Assembly: GCF_019925205.1 (NCBI RefSeq)
Contig: NC_083567.1
Coordinates: 5,518,001 to 5,582,000 of the forward strand
Length of the DNA stretch: 64,000 nt
Direction: 5' to 3'
DNA from: Metopolophium dirhodum
Lineage: Eukaryota > Arthropoda > Insecta > Hemiptera > Aphididae
Shown here: positions 22,601 through 35,423 of the stretch, one piece after another
Layout: every line of letters begins with the position of its first letter
How positions within the stretch are numbered: the stretch's first letter is position 1
Translations under genes and position numbers: made by a program
The notes under the pieces: generated by a model
What the model was told of the DNA's origin: nothing
Databases searched by the model: none
What the model saw: the letters and a program-made list of their open reading frames with translations, nothing else

Positions 22601-24706
22601 GCATAGTTGGATTTGCTTTTATAATATCATCTATTATTAGAACTTAATGAAAAAAAAAAAAATAATAATAATGTTTTTTGCGTACAGAATATTATTATAT
22701 TATTATAATATTTAAAAATGGTGTATAGTTATAAGTTTGTTGTAAAATACATAAAAAAATGTAATGCCCTGCAAGAAAGCTATAAGTTATAACACTAAAA
22801 ATATCTTGAAATTGAATAAATTGTTAAAATTCTAAGATTTTTTTTACAACACTAACAACGACTAACGAGTTTTCTATAATTTCGTTTGTAGGAATTTGCA
22901 TAAGCTCATTAACTTAGTACCTGCGTAGACATGGCAAAAAAAAAAAATAATAAATTGTTTGGAATTTATTTATCCTCGAAGGCTCAAACACTGTTGTAGA
23001 CATCTTATTAATGCTATAGTATTATAATTTTCTCTACCTTCAAATTACCAAATCGTTTTTATCGACATCGAAAATGTATAAAAAATAAAGGTTTAACAGA
23101 TAGGTTTTTCCTGGTGAATGTCAACGTTTGAATTACAATATATTGTAATATATTATTGTCATTATACCATTTATTCTTTTTTATAGTTTTTTTTTTTTAC
23201 AGTTGATGTACGTGTAATTTGTATACTCGCTTTGTTGTTTAGGTATCGGGCCCGGTTTGCAAGTTAAAAATAAAATAATGATGTGCAAACACATAATACA
23301 TAATAATATTATTTTGATAATATATAAGTCACAACAAATCAAAAACATTTATGTATTTATGCAAAAAAATAAATACACGAGTGTATTGATTTTGGATATG
23401 AGCTATACGTTTAAAAAAATAATAACAGTTTAGAGTTATTCTAATTTACCTATACCATGAATCAACGAATAAACTGATAAATAAGTCGCACATGAATGAG
23501 AAAAAAATTTCGTATTTAACAATTTTGAGTATATACTGTAAATCTGCAATAAAAAATCGGTTTCATAATATAAATATTTGATAGTCCATTCAGTGTAGTT
23601 TGAAGTTTTACCGAATCATAAGTGTTAACAATCATAAATATTATACTATCCAAGTATCAAATTAGGCATACTTTGACTTTAGTAGGTATAAGACGTAAAA
23701 ATAAATTCATTTAAATTCTACGCCATCTATACATTGATAATCGATATTTGATGGATAAATAACGGACGAGGAAATAGTAATTATTAATGGACGTTTTTAT
23801 TTGTACATGTTCTATAACCAATATTGTAAATACATTATTTTTCCCCTAAAACCTTTAATACCCTAATTTATTGTTTGATGTATTCTAATTAAATATTTTT
23901 TTACTGCCATTAAAATGTAGAATATTTTTTATATAATATTTAAAAGTGATTAAATTATTTTTGTTTTTTCACAAAGTTTTACTTTACGCTCGGGTTTTTA
24001 ATAATGTATACTTAAGATTGGAAATAATTCAATAAACATTTTTTTTTTTTTTTTTTTAAAACGATTTACTTGAAAATGTTTATTTCAAATTATATTTTTT
24101 TATTAAAATATATAATTACGATACCGTAATCTATCTAATACTAATACCGGTACAATAATTTATACTAGGTACCATTTAAAATACCATCAATGTGTTATGT
24201 AGAAAGCACATCAATAAGTCATACATATTATTATTATTGATATTAGTCTACAGTTTACATTTCAACGGAAGTAGGCGATCAAAGCCCTGTCACATTTTAT
24301 GCATGGAACTCGACTCTATAAAGATATTTTAATTATCAAACTTCTCAGAAGTCACTTAATTATCCACGGTATATGGATACGATTTGTGTCACTGAATTCC
24401 AGTCGTCGTCTGACATGGTTTAAAGAATCACTAAATTGCAATATTTTACTCAACTTCCAAGTATAAATACTAGGCACATTTTTTTTAACCTAACCTGCGC
24501 GAGTTTTACTAGGTATATTGATATGATATATGAAATGTTTATTTAATAACTCATATGAACGATACTAATTGTAACCGAGCTTGTCACCTTACCGTCATGT
24601 TACAATATTTACACAGTTTACTTCATGGATCAGGCGTTGACTGTTGACCAGTGTTTTATCTTTATTTTGGGGGATGGTACTAAATTCCATAGTTAATTAT
24701 TGAATA
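19661..24706. other. 5-kb AT-rich non-coding stretch
   Basis: There is no gene. A (CAA)n-(ATA)n microsatellite occupies about 21560-21600. A run of 15-20 T lies near 24037-24057. Telomere-like or coding features are absent. Confidence 0.45.
21560..21600 (+). repeat. Compound (CAA)n(ATA)n microsatellite
   Basis: About seven CAA units pass directly into about seven ATA units. On the minus strand they give a Cys/Tyr run in a spurious ORF. Confidence 0.9.
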
Positions 24707-25188
24707 TAAAAAACGATTCTGAGTGAAGACCGTTCGAAAAAAAAAATGTTATCACACTTAAGTAGTTAAGTCGAAAAAAAGGTCAAACATTTAAAATATC
24801 ATATCTATGATTAGCACAAAAAGAGTAAAAATATTTGGAAAATTATCTCGTACCTAAATTGTAATATAAATATTTTGTAAAAATACAAGTTTATAGTACC
24901 TAATGTATTTTTTAATTACAACTAGTTTTCCATAAAAACATTTTTTCTATTTTTTTTGTTTTTTGAAAAGTACTGAGTATTTTCATTTGTTACATTTCCA
25001 AAAGTACCAGGTAGATCCAATTTGTTACCAGAAAACTACCCCCAAAGTTAAAGATCGAAGCATTTTTACTATCTACTACAATTCATGTAAACACACCAAA
25101 AAGAAAAAAGAAAAAAATATTTTTTAAAAATGCAGAACGCTTATCATTGTAAAATCAATACGGCTATGGCACTGCTCAGAATCAAAAA
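24707..25188 (+). repeat. 'GATTCTGAGCGGAGCGA' family, diverged short copy
   Basis: It starts aaacgattctgagtgaagac and ends tggcactgctcagaatc. The interior carries the 'aaaagagtaaaaatatttggaaaa' and 'tactatctac' style modules seen in the copies at 3317 and 8704. About 480 bp, TIR tips absent. Confidence 0.65.
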
Positions 25189-25247
25189 TAACAATTTTTG
25201 TTATTTAAATGAAAAAAAGAATAAAATATAATTAGATGAATCATACT

Positions 25248-25251
<4 letters not shown>

Positions 25252-25278
<27 letters not shown>
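25252..25278 (+). repeat. (AT)n microsatellite
   Basis: About 27 bp of alternating AT, followed by 'aggttaggtaggt'. Confidence 0.95.
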
Positions 25279-26567
25279 GGTTAGGTAGGTAATTCAATTC
25301 TGTGTAATAACGAAAAAGTAAACGACTAAAATAATAAATTTCATTTCTTTTAAAATAAAAACGTAAATAAATTCCCGTGAAAATAAATCAATTCTTTAAT
25401 TAGAAAAAAAATTCGCTTACGGTCATAAAAATAAATAATCATACCTTTAATCTCAAAGATTCGTTGTCAATAATTGTATTCCGGCGTAACGTCTAAAAAT
25501 TAAATCTTCGTCGAACTTTCAACCGACTGAATTATCGTATTGTTTGTGTGCACAATACATCCACCAAATGTAAAAACTGTATAATTTCAAACAGTCATAC
25601 ACTGCAGTGGTTCATCTTTTCTGAATATTCTATAAACTGAACTCACATAATACACAGACTCTGAAACGTGCATCTCTCATAATGAAGACGAAAGGTAATA
25701 TTTGTCGTATGTAATTAGCCGATTTTAATATTCGTATGTTTGAAAACTAATGTTTTTGATACTTAAATAAACTACGAGCATTATATAATATGATACTCGT
25801 GTAGCTTTGTACACCCAAACCTAGCTAGTTTATTTAACGTTCATAATATTATGTCGTATACTCTCTCGTATATTATGATAATATAATATTAATATAGATA
25901 TCTTTCTGTAGTAAAATATGAAATATTTTGTATTTATTATGCATGGTACGTTTTTAATTGTTGGACGAAATGATAATATTAATCGCAGTTTTCACTGTAT
26001 TATATGCAACCTGGAAAATCACAAATATAAGATATAAACGTATAATATTATTGTATGACTGTTGTAGGTACTGACAATTAAAAGTGTACTGCTTAGTAGA
26101 ATAATATTGCTAGGTATACACATCGACATTGTCTATTAATTAATTATAATCGTGGGATTATAATTCATTTGGACCTACGTATTGAATAGAATTATTCCTA
26201 TAACGATCTGTATATTATAATATCAAAGATCGCATATTATATTATAGCTGCGGATCGCAGTTGGCTCAAAAAAATGTCGTCAATGGGTTAAATAAATAAC
26301 ATTATATTCCCATAAAATATATTTTGCTTTTTTTAATAATATACCAACTACAAAAACAGTTGTGTGTAGCTGCTCGTCTGTTGTCGGGTTAATATAAAAC
26401 ACGAGGCCAATTAAAAATATTTTATAAATTATATATATGTACATGTTTATATATAGGTACTATAGTTGTTCAAATTTAATTGTCATGGATATTATAATTA
26501 TAATATACATATCATTAACGTAACTATACTGATTTTACAACCTTTAATTTGAACGACCATCTTTGTA
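25279..26567. other. AT-rich non-coding stretch
   Basis: I see nothing recognisable here apart from many 'taatatta' palindromes. Confidence 0.45.
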
Positions 26568-26960
26568 TACAGGGTGATTTATCAAGCATGCTCACCCCCT
26601 TTTTCTTCAATAATGCAGTTAGTTAAAATCCGAATTTTGGAATGTTTTAATATACTTAAGCTTCAAATAAGAACCCACTTTTCAACTGTAAATTATTCAG
26701 TGGATAATTTTTCTAAAACATTTTATGTACCTAAATGAAAATTCGAACGAGTAGTTTTTGAGTTATTTAATTTTGTGCAGTAAGGATAAATAAAGGTCCA
26801 TGGTAATGTGTTTGTGCGATATCAGCCACAGGGTCTATGGGGATTTGACAATTATTTTAGTAATTTATATTAATTTATCAGCATATTAATAATTTGTAAA
26901 ATTGGCCCAAATATAACAAATACTAGTTCGATATTACGTCTATTTTATATAATGTGGCTT
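26568..26960 (+). mobile_element. Mariner-like MITE, 3'-truncated
   Basis: The left tip TA-CAGGGTGATTTATCAAGCA is a near match to the MITE at 12975. The interior 'ttggcccaaatataacaa' also matches. No inverted right tip follows. The sequence passes into a different repeat near 26976, so a later insertion or deletion removed the end. Confidence 0.6.
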
Positions 26961-26975
26961 TGTATATTGGTGAAA

Positions 26976-27058
26976 GAATTTTCGAAATCGGTTCAGTAGT
27001 TTCGGAGTTTATCCCGAACATACAAACAGACGCTATCATTTTATATATTAGTATAGAT
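26976..27058 (+). repeat. Possible RTE-like 3' tail
   Basis: The wording 'aaatcggttcagtagttt...catacaaacag...attagtatagat' is common at 3' ends of arthropod RTE-type non-LTR or Helitron-like elements. It is recognised by style only. Confidence 0.3.
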
Positions 27059-27321
27059 AAAAATGAATGTTTGTGTGTAGATTAGACCTCCGAGAAGAAG
27101 ATAGGCTTATTTAAAAAGTGTTAAATTTGTTTTTTTTTTATTCGTCGGATTTTAGTACGGTTGCGTTAGGCTTTTGTATTAATTGATTATATTAATCTTC
27201 CGTAGGTGGAATTAAGTAAAAATGACAAACTTGGTACAATTTTGATACTTTAGAGTTAAATCATACACTTACGTACAAACAGCACGGGGTCCGCGATCTA
27301 CCGCAGGTAGATTGCCTACCT

Positions 27322-27499
27322 GATAATACGTATACTGCTGCGAATCAGAATTTTTATACCGGGCAACAGAAAAGTTAAGTTAAATAAATTTTGAACACCA
27401 TACACCATACGCCGAATATTAAATAACGAACTGAACAAAGTTTGCGTCATATAGAAATGGTACATTTAACGGGCAACGAAGTGCTAGCAGGATCAGCTA
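27322..27499 (+). repeat. Helitron-like 3' module, copy 1
   Basis: Runs from gataatacgtatactgctg to ggatcagcta. Only a handful of bases differ from copy 2, and it includes the same 'caccatacaccatacgccga' text. Confidence 0.9.
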
Positions 27500-27640
27500 T
27501 AATATTCTATTATTATTTACGTATTACATAGGTATAGAATAAACATATTTCATATTATAGAGTAATATAATGATAAGAATACAACTAATAATAATAATAA
27601 TAATACAACTTTTTTTTATAATGTAACATGTTAAGGTTTA

Positions 27641-27819
27641 GATAATACGTATACTGCTTGGAATCAAAATTTTTATACCGGGCAACAGAAAAGTTAAGTT
27701 AAATAAATTTTGAACACCATACACCATACGCCGAATATTAAATAACGAACTGAACAAAGTTTGCGTCATATAGAATTGGTACATTTAACGGGCAACGAAG
27801 TGCTAGCAGGATCAGCTAG
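27641..27819 (+). repeat. Helitron-like 3' module, copy 2
   Basis: Runs from gataatacgtatactgctt to ggatcagctag. It is a direct repeat of 27322-27499 separated by about 141 bp. This high identity implies a recent duplication. Confidence 0.9.
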
Positions 27820-27820
27820 T

Positions 27821-30800
27821 AATGTATAATATTATGTATACTATAATAATATTATATTTATTAGAGACTCAGCATCGGCGTTCTCCCAGCGACAATCGAT
27901 TTCAGGGCACTTTTTACAGATTGACAAGTCGATCTAACTTGCCGCCAACGCACCCCTCCCTAGAATGATGTACGCATACGGTTCGTATACTTTATGACAA
28001 ATTCGTACCTAGGCTGCTTATCTAATTGTTATCACTGTTATATCGTTCTTGCATGTTTACATTAATACTTATCTCGTTGTATAATTTTATTATGTTTCTA
28101 TCTTTGTAAAAGCCGATTTTCGTTAATTTACAAAATAAATAAATAACCGTTGAAGCACGAACTAAAGTTGTCGAATCTTGACAGAGCAATCGCAATAATA
28201 ATGAGGACTTACCACTGGTATTTAAGTGGAAGATACTTATTATTTTTGAGCTTTGACACTGCGATGTCTTGTGAATAATGTTTAGTATCTGTATATTTGC
28301 ATAATGTAATGTACATAATAATTTGCGTACTAATTATGTTTGCGTTATAAAGTTAAGCCATTAAGTTTACACCAATCGATATCGGTAAAATAATATCCAT
28401 AGTCAATAATTTTATAATATTTGTTTAGGTAGTGAGTGTTTACAGTTTTGAGAGTAGCTACTAAAAATAAAATAATATAAAAAATACATTGCGTTTACCG
28501 TTACTTTAGAATATTTTAACTTTGATTTACAGCACACATTTATAACTATTTATATATGTATATAGGTTTATTCCAATTTGTTATTGTTTTACAAACATAC
28601 CGTATAAATATTATTCATCTAGACTTGTAGGTGACTCACGCATACACTACCTATAGTCACGTAGATACCCACCCACGTAGAGTGTCGGCGAGGGTTAGGT
28701 ATTTGGACGGCGTACAAGCTTTCCTGTCCAAGTTTTCGTGGTAAAACTCAGAAGTCAGAGGTATCATACTACAAATTGTTTAATAAACGACACGCTTTAT
28801 TGATTGTATACGACGGCCACCTGCTCCTAAAAAAACGAAAACTTTGCCTGTTCTTTTTGTCCTTTAGTCAAACTTATGGGGATAAGTTGCGAGACGTTTT
28901 TCGGTAAATCTGAAAGGCATTATTACCGCTAGAGATTATAATATTTCTGCGTCTCTGACCGTCGTTATATTGGCAGTGTGTGTGTGTGTGCTCGAGGTCG
29001 TACAAATATATTATATTATAATTAACGAATCGGTCGTATGTGTATGTTATAGTTGCTCGAGTAAAAAAAAAAAAAATCCCGTTTCACGGTCTGTCGTTTG
29101 CGTTGGACCGTGACGTACGGCGTGTGCGACCGAAAAAATTAACAAGCTCGTATGGAGCAGCCGCTATAAAGGAATCACCCCGATAGTAATATATATATAA
29201 TAATATGACGATGTTCGGAATCCATCGGCTAGGCGGGACGCTACCTTGAAAACGATTGCCAAAAAAAAAACTCATCGGTAACGTGGTCCGCCGGAGTTTC
29301 GAAAACCCTGACCCACCGCAGCGGCCGTTATAGCCGATACTTGGCGCATTTGGCCGGCTGCTATTATTTTTATTCGCGGATTGTGCGATCGTGACAGCTG
29401 CAGCGTAGGGTCCCCTATCTATGCGAACGAGATTCCGATTGCGCGTCATGAAAAATAATAATTATAAGATACTACGTGTGTGTGTGTGTGTCAGCGGCCA
29501 GCGCACACGACATGAGTAAATCGAGTGCAGTCTTGCAATGTATTTGAAAAACATTTTTTTTTTTTTTTTGAATATAGTTTAAATTCGTGACAAAATGTAA
29601 AAAATGTGCCAAACGGTCCGCTGTCGCCTGTGAAGTATTTTACTTCAATGATATAATATACTTAGCGCGTCGATACTGCAGAACGGTTCTATTTCGTCAT
29701 CAACTTGCAGTAGCTAGAAATATCTTAGAAAATACCTAAGTATATATATATATATTATTATAGGAGTTTTTCAAATGTCAAGTACAAAATATAATAATCC
29801 GTTAATCGTAGTATACAGGTAGACGTTTTTTAAATAATAATAATATAATATTACGTTCTGAGACGATTGCATAAAAGCGCCGTTTTAAAACGTCCTTGTA
29901 TTTCCAAAGATATCGTGACCGGTTACAATGATCGAGCCCTGTATTACAAACGTAGGTTCGCCACTCTCGTCGCCTTAGCAAATTACACGTGGGAAATATC
30001 ACCGCGTGTTTTCGAATAATTTATACGATTTAGTTTAGCGCATAATATATGTCCATGCCATTCTGCTGGCATGTAATATTGATATCATATAATATATACT
30101 TAAACAACACGTACAGTAATACACACACATATCGGTACCTTATGATAGTGTGTACAATATGTATAATGTATTATATTACGTAGGTACCTACATAAGTATC
30201 ATCGGTTTGTAGGTTTTAGGATTACATGGCATGTAACCGACGGTGCAGCAAACCTTCACACAATTTCGACGTGTACCGTTTTCCGGCTATTCAATAATAA
30301 TTTAATAATCGTACCACATGAACCGCAAAGGCCGAAAATATAGAACATTATATTATAATATAATCGATGATCATCGGACTTGGGTGGCGCGGCGGCGGGT
30401 TCAGACGCAGACGAGAAAAATCTCCAGTCTAACTTGTTGGGGTTCTGTAAGAGTAATGATGTAGATGCATTGTTTTTTTTCTTTTTATTACTATTTTCGG
30501 TTTAGTAATGTATTAAAAAAAAATTTGAGACATAACCGACGACGGGCAACGCTTTCGAGGTTTAACGGGTGTATAAGACTCACTCGTAAAAATCACAAAA
30601 TGTCAATAATTGTATACATTTTATAGACGCAAAAGAAAATAATAATATTATGCTCTTCATAATACGCGTGATGATTAAATTCTGAAAATAAAAATTTAAT
30701 TAGTTCGCGTCAATACATTTTAGGAAATAATCAGTCAGTAAAATTATATTACGAGCGTTATAAATAAGTATAATAATATTATACAGTTACGATCTGTTAA

Positions 30801-31562
30801 AAAGTATAAAATGAAATGAATTAATTAATTTAAGTGAAATAATTCAATAAACATAATATGTACCAATGCCGAACTATATTATCTTATTGTTTTCAATTTC
30901 GATACAACGTGCGATGTTTCGGAATAATACTTATAGTTTAACACATTTGTGTAATTAATGTTATTGAATATTAAACTTAAAGAGACCAAGAAAATAATAT
31001 GTCGTTTTATTATATTAAATGACATGCAATATGTGCACTAAACATTTGATATACGAATAGTTAATTTTCACAGCCTCTGGCAACAACTAAACTACACAAT
31101 TAATTAATCATAATCTCATTAATCCTGCCACACTTCTAAATATTACATAAAGATTGAGCATGTTTAGTTTAACGAGTCAACTTCAAGTTAAATCTGATTA
31201 CTATTGTGCAAACATTTAAACATAAACGTCGTTCGCTGTTTTCATATAACTTAAAGTTTTGCTCGTCTGAACAAACACACATACCTACGCATAATTAACT
31301 CGTAAAATACGGTAGTTTAAAAATGATTAATTCGTCTTTGCCGAAAAGTACTGTCGAAAATTAACTATAATAAGACAGAAGTTCTGGATCCAAACCCCAG
31401 TGAACCCCCGCAAATGAGTCTGCGTGTACCAGAAAGTATTTAATAATGAAATTGCGGAATATCCGAAAAAAGACAAATACCTAACTGTAAATTTGTCGGA
31501 CAAATTAGCTGGTACTCCACTGCAATAGCACTCGAAAAACTATTCATCGGTTTTTAGAAATA
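27821..31562. other. Non-coding stretch with one CpG-rich patch
   Basis: Mostly AT-rich. Between about 28950 and 29450 the composition is richer in CG and includes two (TG)n tracts (28976-28990, 29476-29491) and a 121-codon minus-strand ORF (29084-29449) without recognisable motifs. The patch could be a promoter or an untranslated exon, but I cannot support a gene. Confidence 0.4.
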
Positions 31563-31793
31563 TTCTCGAATACTATATATACTTATGATAAAATATAATT
31601 GGTCGATTGTGCTCTCTAAATTTCGATCCGTACCTATTCGATTTCTAAGCCCTCGCCGAAAAAAAGAAAGTGTAAATACTTCTGCAGCTGCTGTGAATGC
31701 GGGAAAACGCCCATCGTCTTGAATCCAATAGCTTTCCTCCCCTACCCTCCCATAGGATCTAAAACCGTTTTGATGTTGGTAACGGTTTTGTGT
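31563..31793 (+). repeat. Diverged duplication, unit 1
   Basis: Shares ordered landmarks with unit 2 at 31891: ctcgaatactata, tgtgctctctaaa, gatccgta, gtgaatgcgggaaaac and aaaccgttttgatgttggt. Diverged with small indels. Confidence 0.8.
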
Positions 31794-31890
31794 AATTATA
31801 TATTAGATACAATAGCGACAGACACCCATGTATAATTTTATGATATTTATTGTAATATATATTACCTATCTAATAATTAACACTGCAGGA

Positions 31891-32138
31891 TCCTCGAATA
31901 CTATACCAGCGAATAATTGGTTATATCGTCTGTGCTCTCTAAAGTTAATAAATTCCGATCCGTATTCGGTTTCTAAGCTGCCACCTCGTCGGAAAAAAAA
32001 GCGTTAACCCTACTGCAGTTGCAATTGTGAATGCGGGAAAACCCGTAACGCTACATCGTCGTAAACTCAAAACATCCACCACCTCCCCTGTGCCGTGCAG
32101 GATTTAAAACCGTTTTGATGTTGGTAGCGGTCGGTGTA
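31891..32138 (+). repeat. Diverged duplication, unit 2
   Basis: Direct, same-orientation partner of 31563-31793. The roughly 100-bp spacer between them is AT-rich. Neither unit has a sustained ORF. Confidence 0.8.
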
Positions 32139-32156
32139 CGTATACCCAGCGCCGGA

Positions 32157-32859
32157 CTGGGTCAAAAATTTCTACAGGGCAAATAAAAAAAATCGGCCCA
32201 CTTAGGTATACCTATAAAAACAACCCTAAAAAAACATATATTTTCTTATAAAATGATTGTATATTATTTTGATAATTTGGACACTTAATATTATTATTGA
32301 AAATTAAAAAAATTAAAAATTAGTTAGTACAAAGAAATGTTATAATTCCTATTTAAAATACATATGTTTGGACTCCAGAGACCAGAATACACATTAATAA
32401 TATATGTTAAGCAATTTGTTAAGGTTTGAGTCGTTTGAGCTCTTTTGCGAAGTTGTGTCCACCGAGCACATTATTATACCTTAGTTCAGCCACTATGACG
32501 GCACCGGAATATGTGGGAGTTTGTGTGATGATAACTGTCGCACATTTTAGGCGGTGCAGACGTGCGTTATGATATATAGGGTAGGGATTACCGATTAACG
32601 AAGTCATTAAGACAATAATATGACACAACACACAAGCATCTATTTTGGACAATTTATACATTTTTTTCACGCATCTATTTTGAGGAATTTCCTTAACTCT
32701 AAACAGTTTTCTAATACAATCGCATTTGAAAATGCGTCTACGTCCGTCGACAGGATGAGCCTTAACCGATAAACCTAAATAAAAAAAAAAACGTCTCTAC
32801 GAGTGCAAGCGGCCCACCGCGGGTATCTCCCGGTATCCCGCCTGCCCAGTCCGGCCCTG
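32157..32859. mobile_element. hAT-type MITE (CAG.GCCGGACTGGG ends)
   Basis: The left tip is CAGCGCCGGACTGGG and the right tip (reverse complement) is CAGGGCCGGACTGGG. Flanks cgtatacc and cttatatacc suggest a partly altered 8-bp duplication. The 84-codon minus-strand ORF at 32419-32670 shows no transposase motif that I recognise. About 0.7 kb. Confidence 0.65.
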
Positions 32860-33104
32860 CTTATATACCTGGGTAACATCATACAAGCGACAGAAACCTA
32901 TCTCGTTATTATTATTACGTAGTGCGTGGGTATAGGTATACCTATAATTGACGGTGCGGACTTCTGCGATGACCGAGCGGCACGGCGTCGGAAGTGCGTT
33001 CTTCCGGCCGCCCGTCTGCCACGGAGAGACCCTTCAAATTGACCTCCCCGCTCGACGAAAAATTACGTAAACGGGTAAACGTCATTATGTGTATCGGTCA
33101 CAGG

Positions 33105-33146
<42 letters not shown>

Positions 33147-33690
33147 CACGTATAAAACGGCGAGACGTGGACCACCGCGGGGAGCGGGGTGAAAAAAAAA
33201 AAATCGCCGACTCTAAATTTAGCGTACCCGTGACACATGCTGTGAACATTTTATCGGTGGCGTGCTTACAAAATGCCGGGCGCGGAGGAATATTTTATAT
33301 TTATCTTTTGGCCAGGGGTTCGTAAAAAAAAAAAAAAAAGAAGAAAAATCACGAGCGAGCGTGCGCTCTATGCTCTTCGTCCCGATATTGGCATAGATCC
33401 CGTCCGATCCCGATATACATTATTGTTCTGCTTGATATTTACCAGCTGACCGGATATATTATATAGCCACCGCCACCGCCGTCGGCGTTTTGTCGCTGGT
33501 GTTTCTCGTCGGCGGTATTCCGATTTTTTTTTTATATATATATAATATTATCTGTGTCAATGTCGACGTAGCCTACATAATAATAATAATAATAATAATA
33601 ATATTATAATCGCCACAGCTCGTTATTTACGCGTATCGTCGCTCGATCAGGCCCCGCACGCGCTCAGAGTTTGAGTAGTTAAATCGTGTA
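32860..33690 (+). promoter_or_regulatory. CpG-rich island with (CA)n tract
   Basis: G/C-rich segments at about 32950-33060 and 33160-33500 surround a (CA)n microsatellite (about 33106-33142), an A17 run (about 33324-33340) and an (AAT)n run (about 33578-33602). A 33-codon G/C-rich ORF begins at ATG 32969 and reads into a possible GTAAAC donor at 33066. I note it but cannot call it a gene. The whole block could be the promoter or first exon of an unseen transcript. Confidence 0.3.
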
Positions 33691-35079
33691 AAATGTAATA
33701 AATATAATATTATAATATAAAGATAATAATTGTACATATAATTCATACCAAACGCGTGTGATACTATAATATTAAATATACCGCGCTGCACGTATTTGGT
33801 TTAAAAACTACGATTGTCAAACCCCCAACTTTATATTATCACCGTCAAACCACCCGGAAATCGATATTAATAACATAATATGTGGGCTCCGACGGTAAGT
33901 GGCCAAGTCAGATCGAACTCTAACGGCGAATTTCAAAGCAAATTTTGATAAAAATTATATCGTTTTATCGATCGTAGTCTTATATACATTGCGCGGCTGA
34001 ATTTCAGATCCTCGACATGATATCTAACACACGTCGTCATAATCTTCTGTAATTTCGTCGTGAGATCTATTCGAATTTTTCACTGTATCTAGGTACTCAA
34101 TATATGACGTAGGTCACGAAAGCTTCACGGTAATGATTATAATATACGTATGTAACGAACCACGACAACTCTCGAGCACTTGGCATTAGTTTCAAATTTC
34201 CAATTTACACAAACTGCTACTAGTACGTCAATATAATACATATGTCTTGATATTTTATGCCCGGCACATGGCCTGTGGCTGCTGCACTGGTCGTAGCTGT
34301 TGCGTTTACTTGTACTGCGCGTTTATATAATAATATTATGATTTATGGCCATATGGCGACAGCCATGGTACCAGGGTGGCCCTAATGGTTATAGATGTTT
34401 ATATAATACGGGTACAACCATCTATATATTATATAATATGGTATTTGACACCTGAAACGATTGGGTTAGCATTTTTCGATAACAGCATATTTGTCCGACA
34501 TGAAAATGTCCAAAGGATTAGAAATAAACGAGGGTAGGAGCACGGGATATGATCCTGATAGTACAAGATACTTTTACGTTTAAAATTCTATGCGAAGTAG
34601 GCATCAGAAATATTGAAACAATTATTTGATATTTCATATAAAACTTAAACATTTTTTTAACGGTTGAGTATAAATTCAAGTCTTATCGATTTACCATCAC
34701 CTTCTACAGTGTTGTACAAGGGAAAATAGTTTAAAATACAAACGAGGAAAATAAATACTAAGCAGTTTAAAAGTTGTTAATGCTAATAATTCAGCAGAAT
34801 GAGCTGTAAATCTAATTGAAGATTCTAATCAAATTGGGCTAAAAGACAAAAATTGTATATTTTACTAGTGGTTTCAGATTACTGGAAACGATATTCAAAT
34901 AGTAATAAAAGCACTGTTGTGGAATAATAAATACTTGTGTTTAAAATGTTAATTTTATATTTGATATTTTAAAATAATATTAATTTATTAATTTATACCA
35001 ATGTATCATATTTTTTCGTAGGTTTAATAATGTTAATAAAGAATTATAATACAAATTACTTAATTAGAAAAACCTGTTG
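33691..35079. other. AT-rich non-coding stretch
   Basis: No gene or identifiable repeat. The 33.7-34.4 kb part is somewhat richer in CG than average. Confidence 0.4.
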
Positions 35080-35423
35080 TTAAATCTGTACCACAGAAGT
35101 CAACTAACGCTAGTCCATTTTTTTAAATTTTGAGTTAACTATATAACCAGAATATGCTTTTTGTGATCTTTTTAAAGGTATTAAAACGTAAGTCCTATAT
35201 ACAATAAATGCATAGATAGCAAGAAGTATACTAACTTAAGTCCTGAACTATGATAGAAGTATAGAAACGTACGTCCAGCGTTTACATAAGAAAAGTAATA
35301 AAAAATAATATTTTTGAAGTGTACAATTGTAAGTCCATTGCAACAAATATTTTTGTTTTGTCTATCCTGTAAGATTAGTTTTTTGTGACTTGCGTTACTC
35401 GACTTCTGTGGTACAGACATTAA
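35080..35423. mobile_element. TTAA-flanked 0.34-kb MITE with internal AAGTCC motifs
   Basis: TTAA-ATCTGTACCACAGAAGTC on the left and, as reverse complement, TTAA-TGTCTGTACCACAGAAGTC on the right form inverted repeats of at least 30 bp. TTAA duplication is known for piggyBac-type transposition. Inside, an AAGTCC-like hexamer recurs at about 35113, 35190, 35239, 35271 and 35330. The overlapping 79-codon ORF is a shadow. Confidence 0.65.

Larger units (their letters stand above)
27059..27819 (+). mobile_element. Helitron-like element with duplicated 3' end
   Basis: The head aaaaatgaatgtttgtgtgt matches the element at 878. The tail ends ggatcagctag followed by T. A 180-bp terminal module occurs twice in direct orientation, so this may be two tandem insertions or one element that acquired a second terminus. 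No Rep/helicase is encoded. Confidence 0.5.

Noticed and set aside
29084..29449. 121-codon minus-strand ORF in a CpG-rich patch
   Set aside because: No domain, no splice evidence and poly-A/poly-T segments inside the frame.
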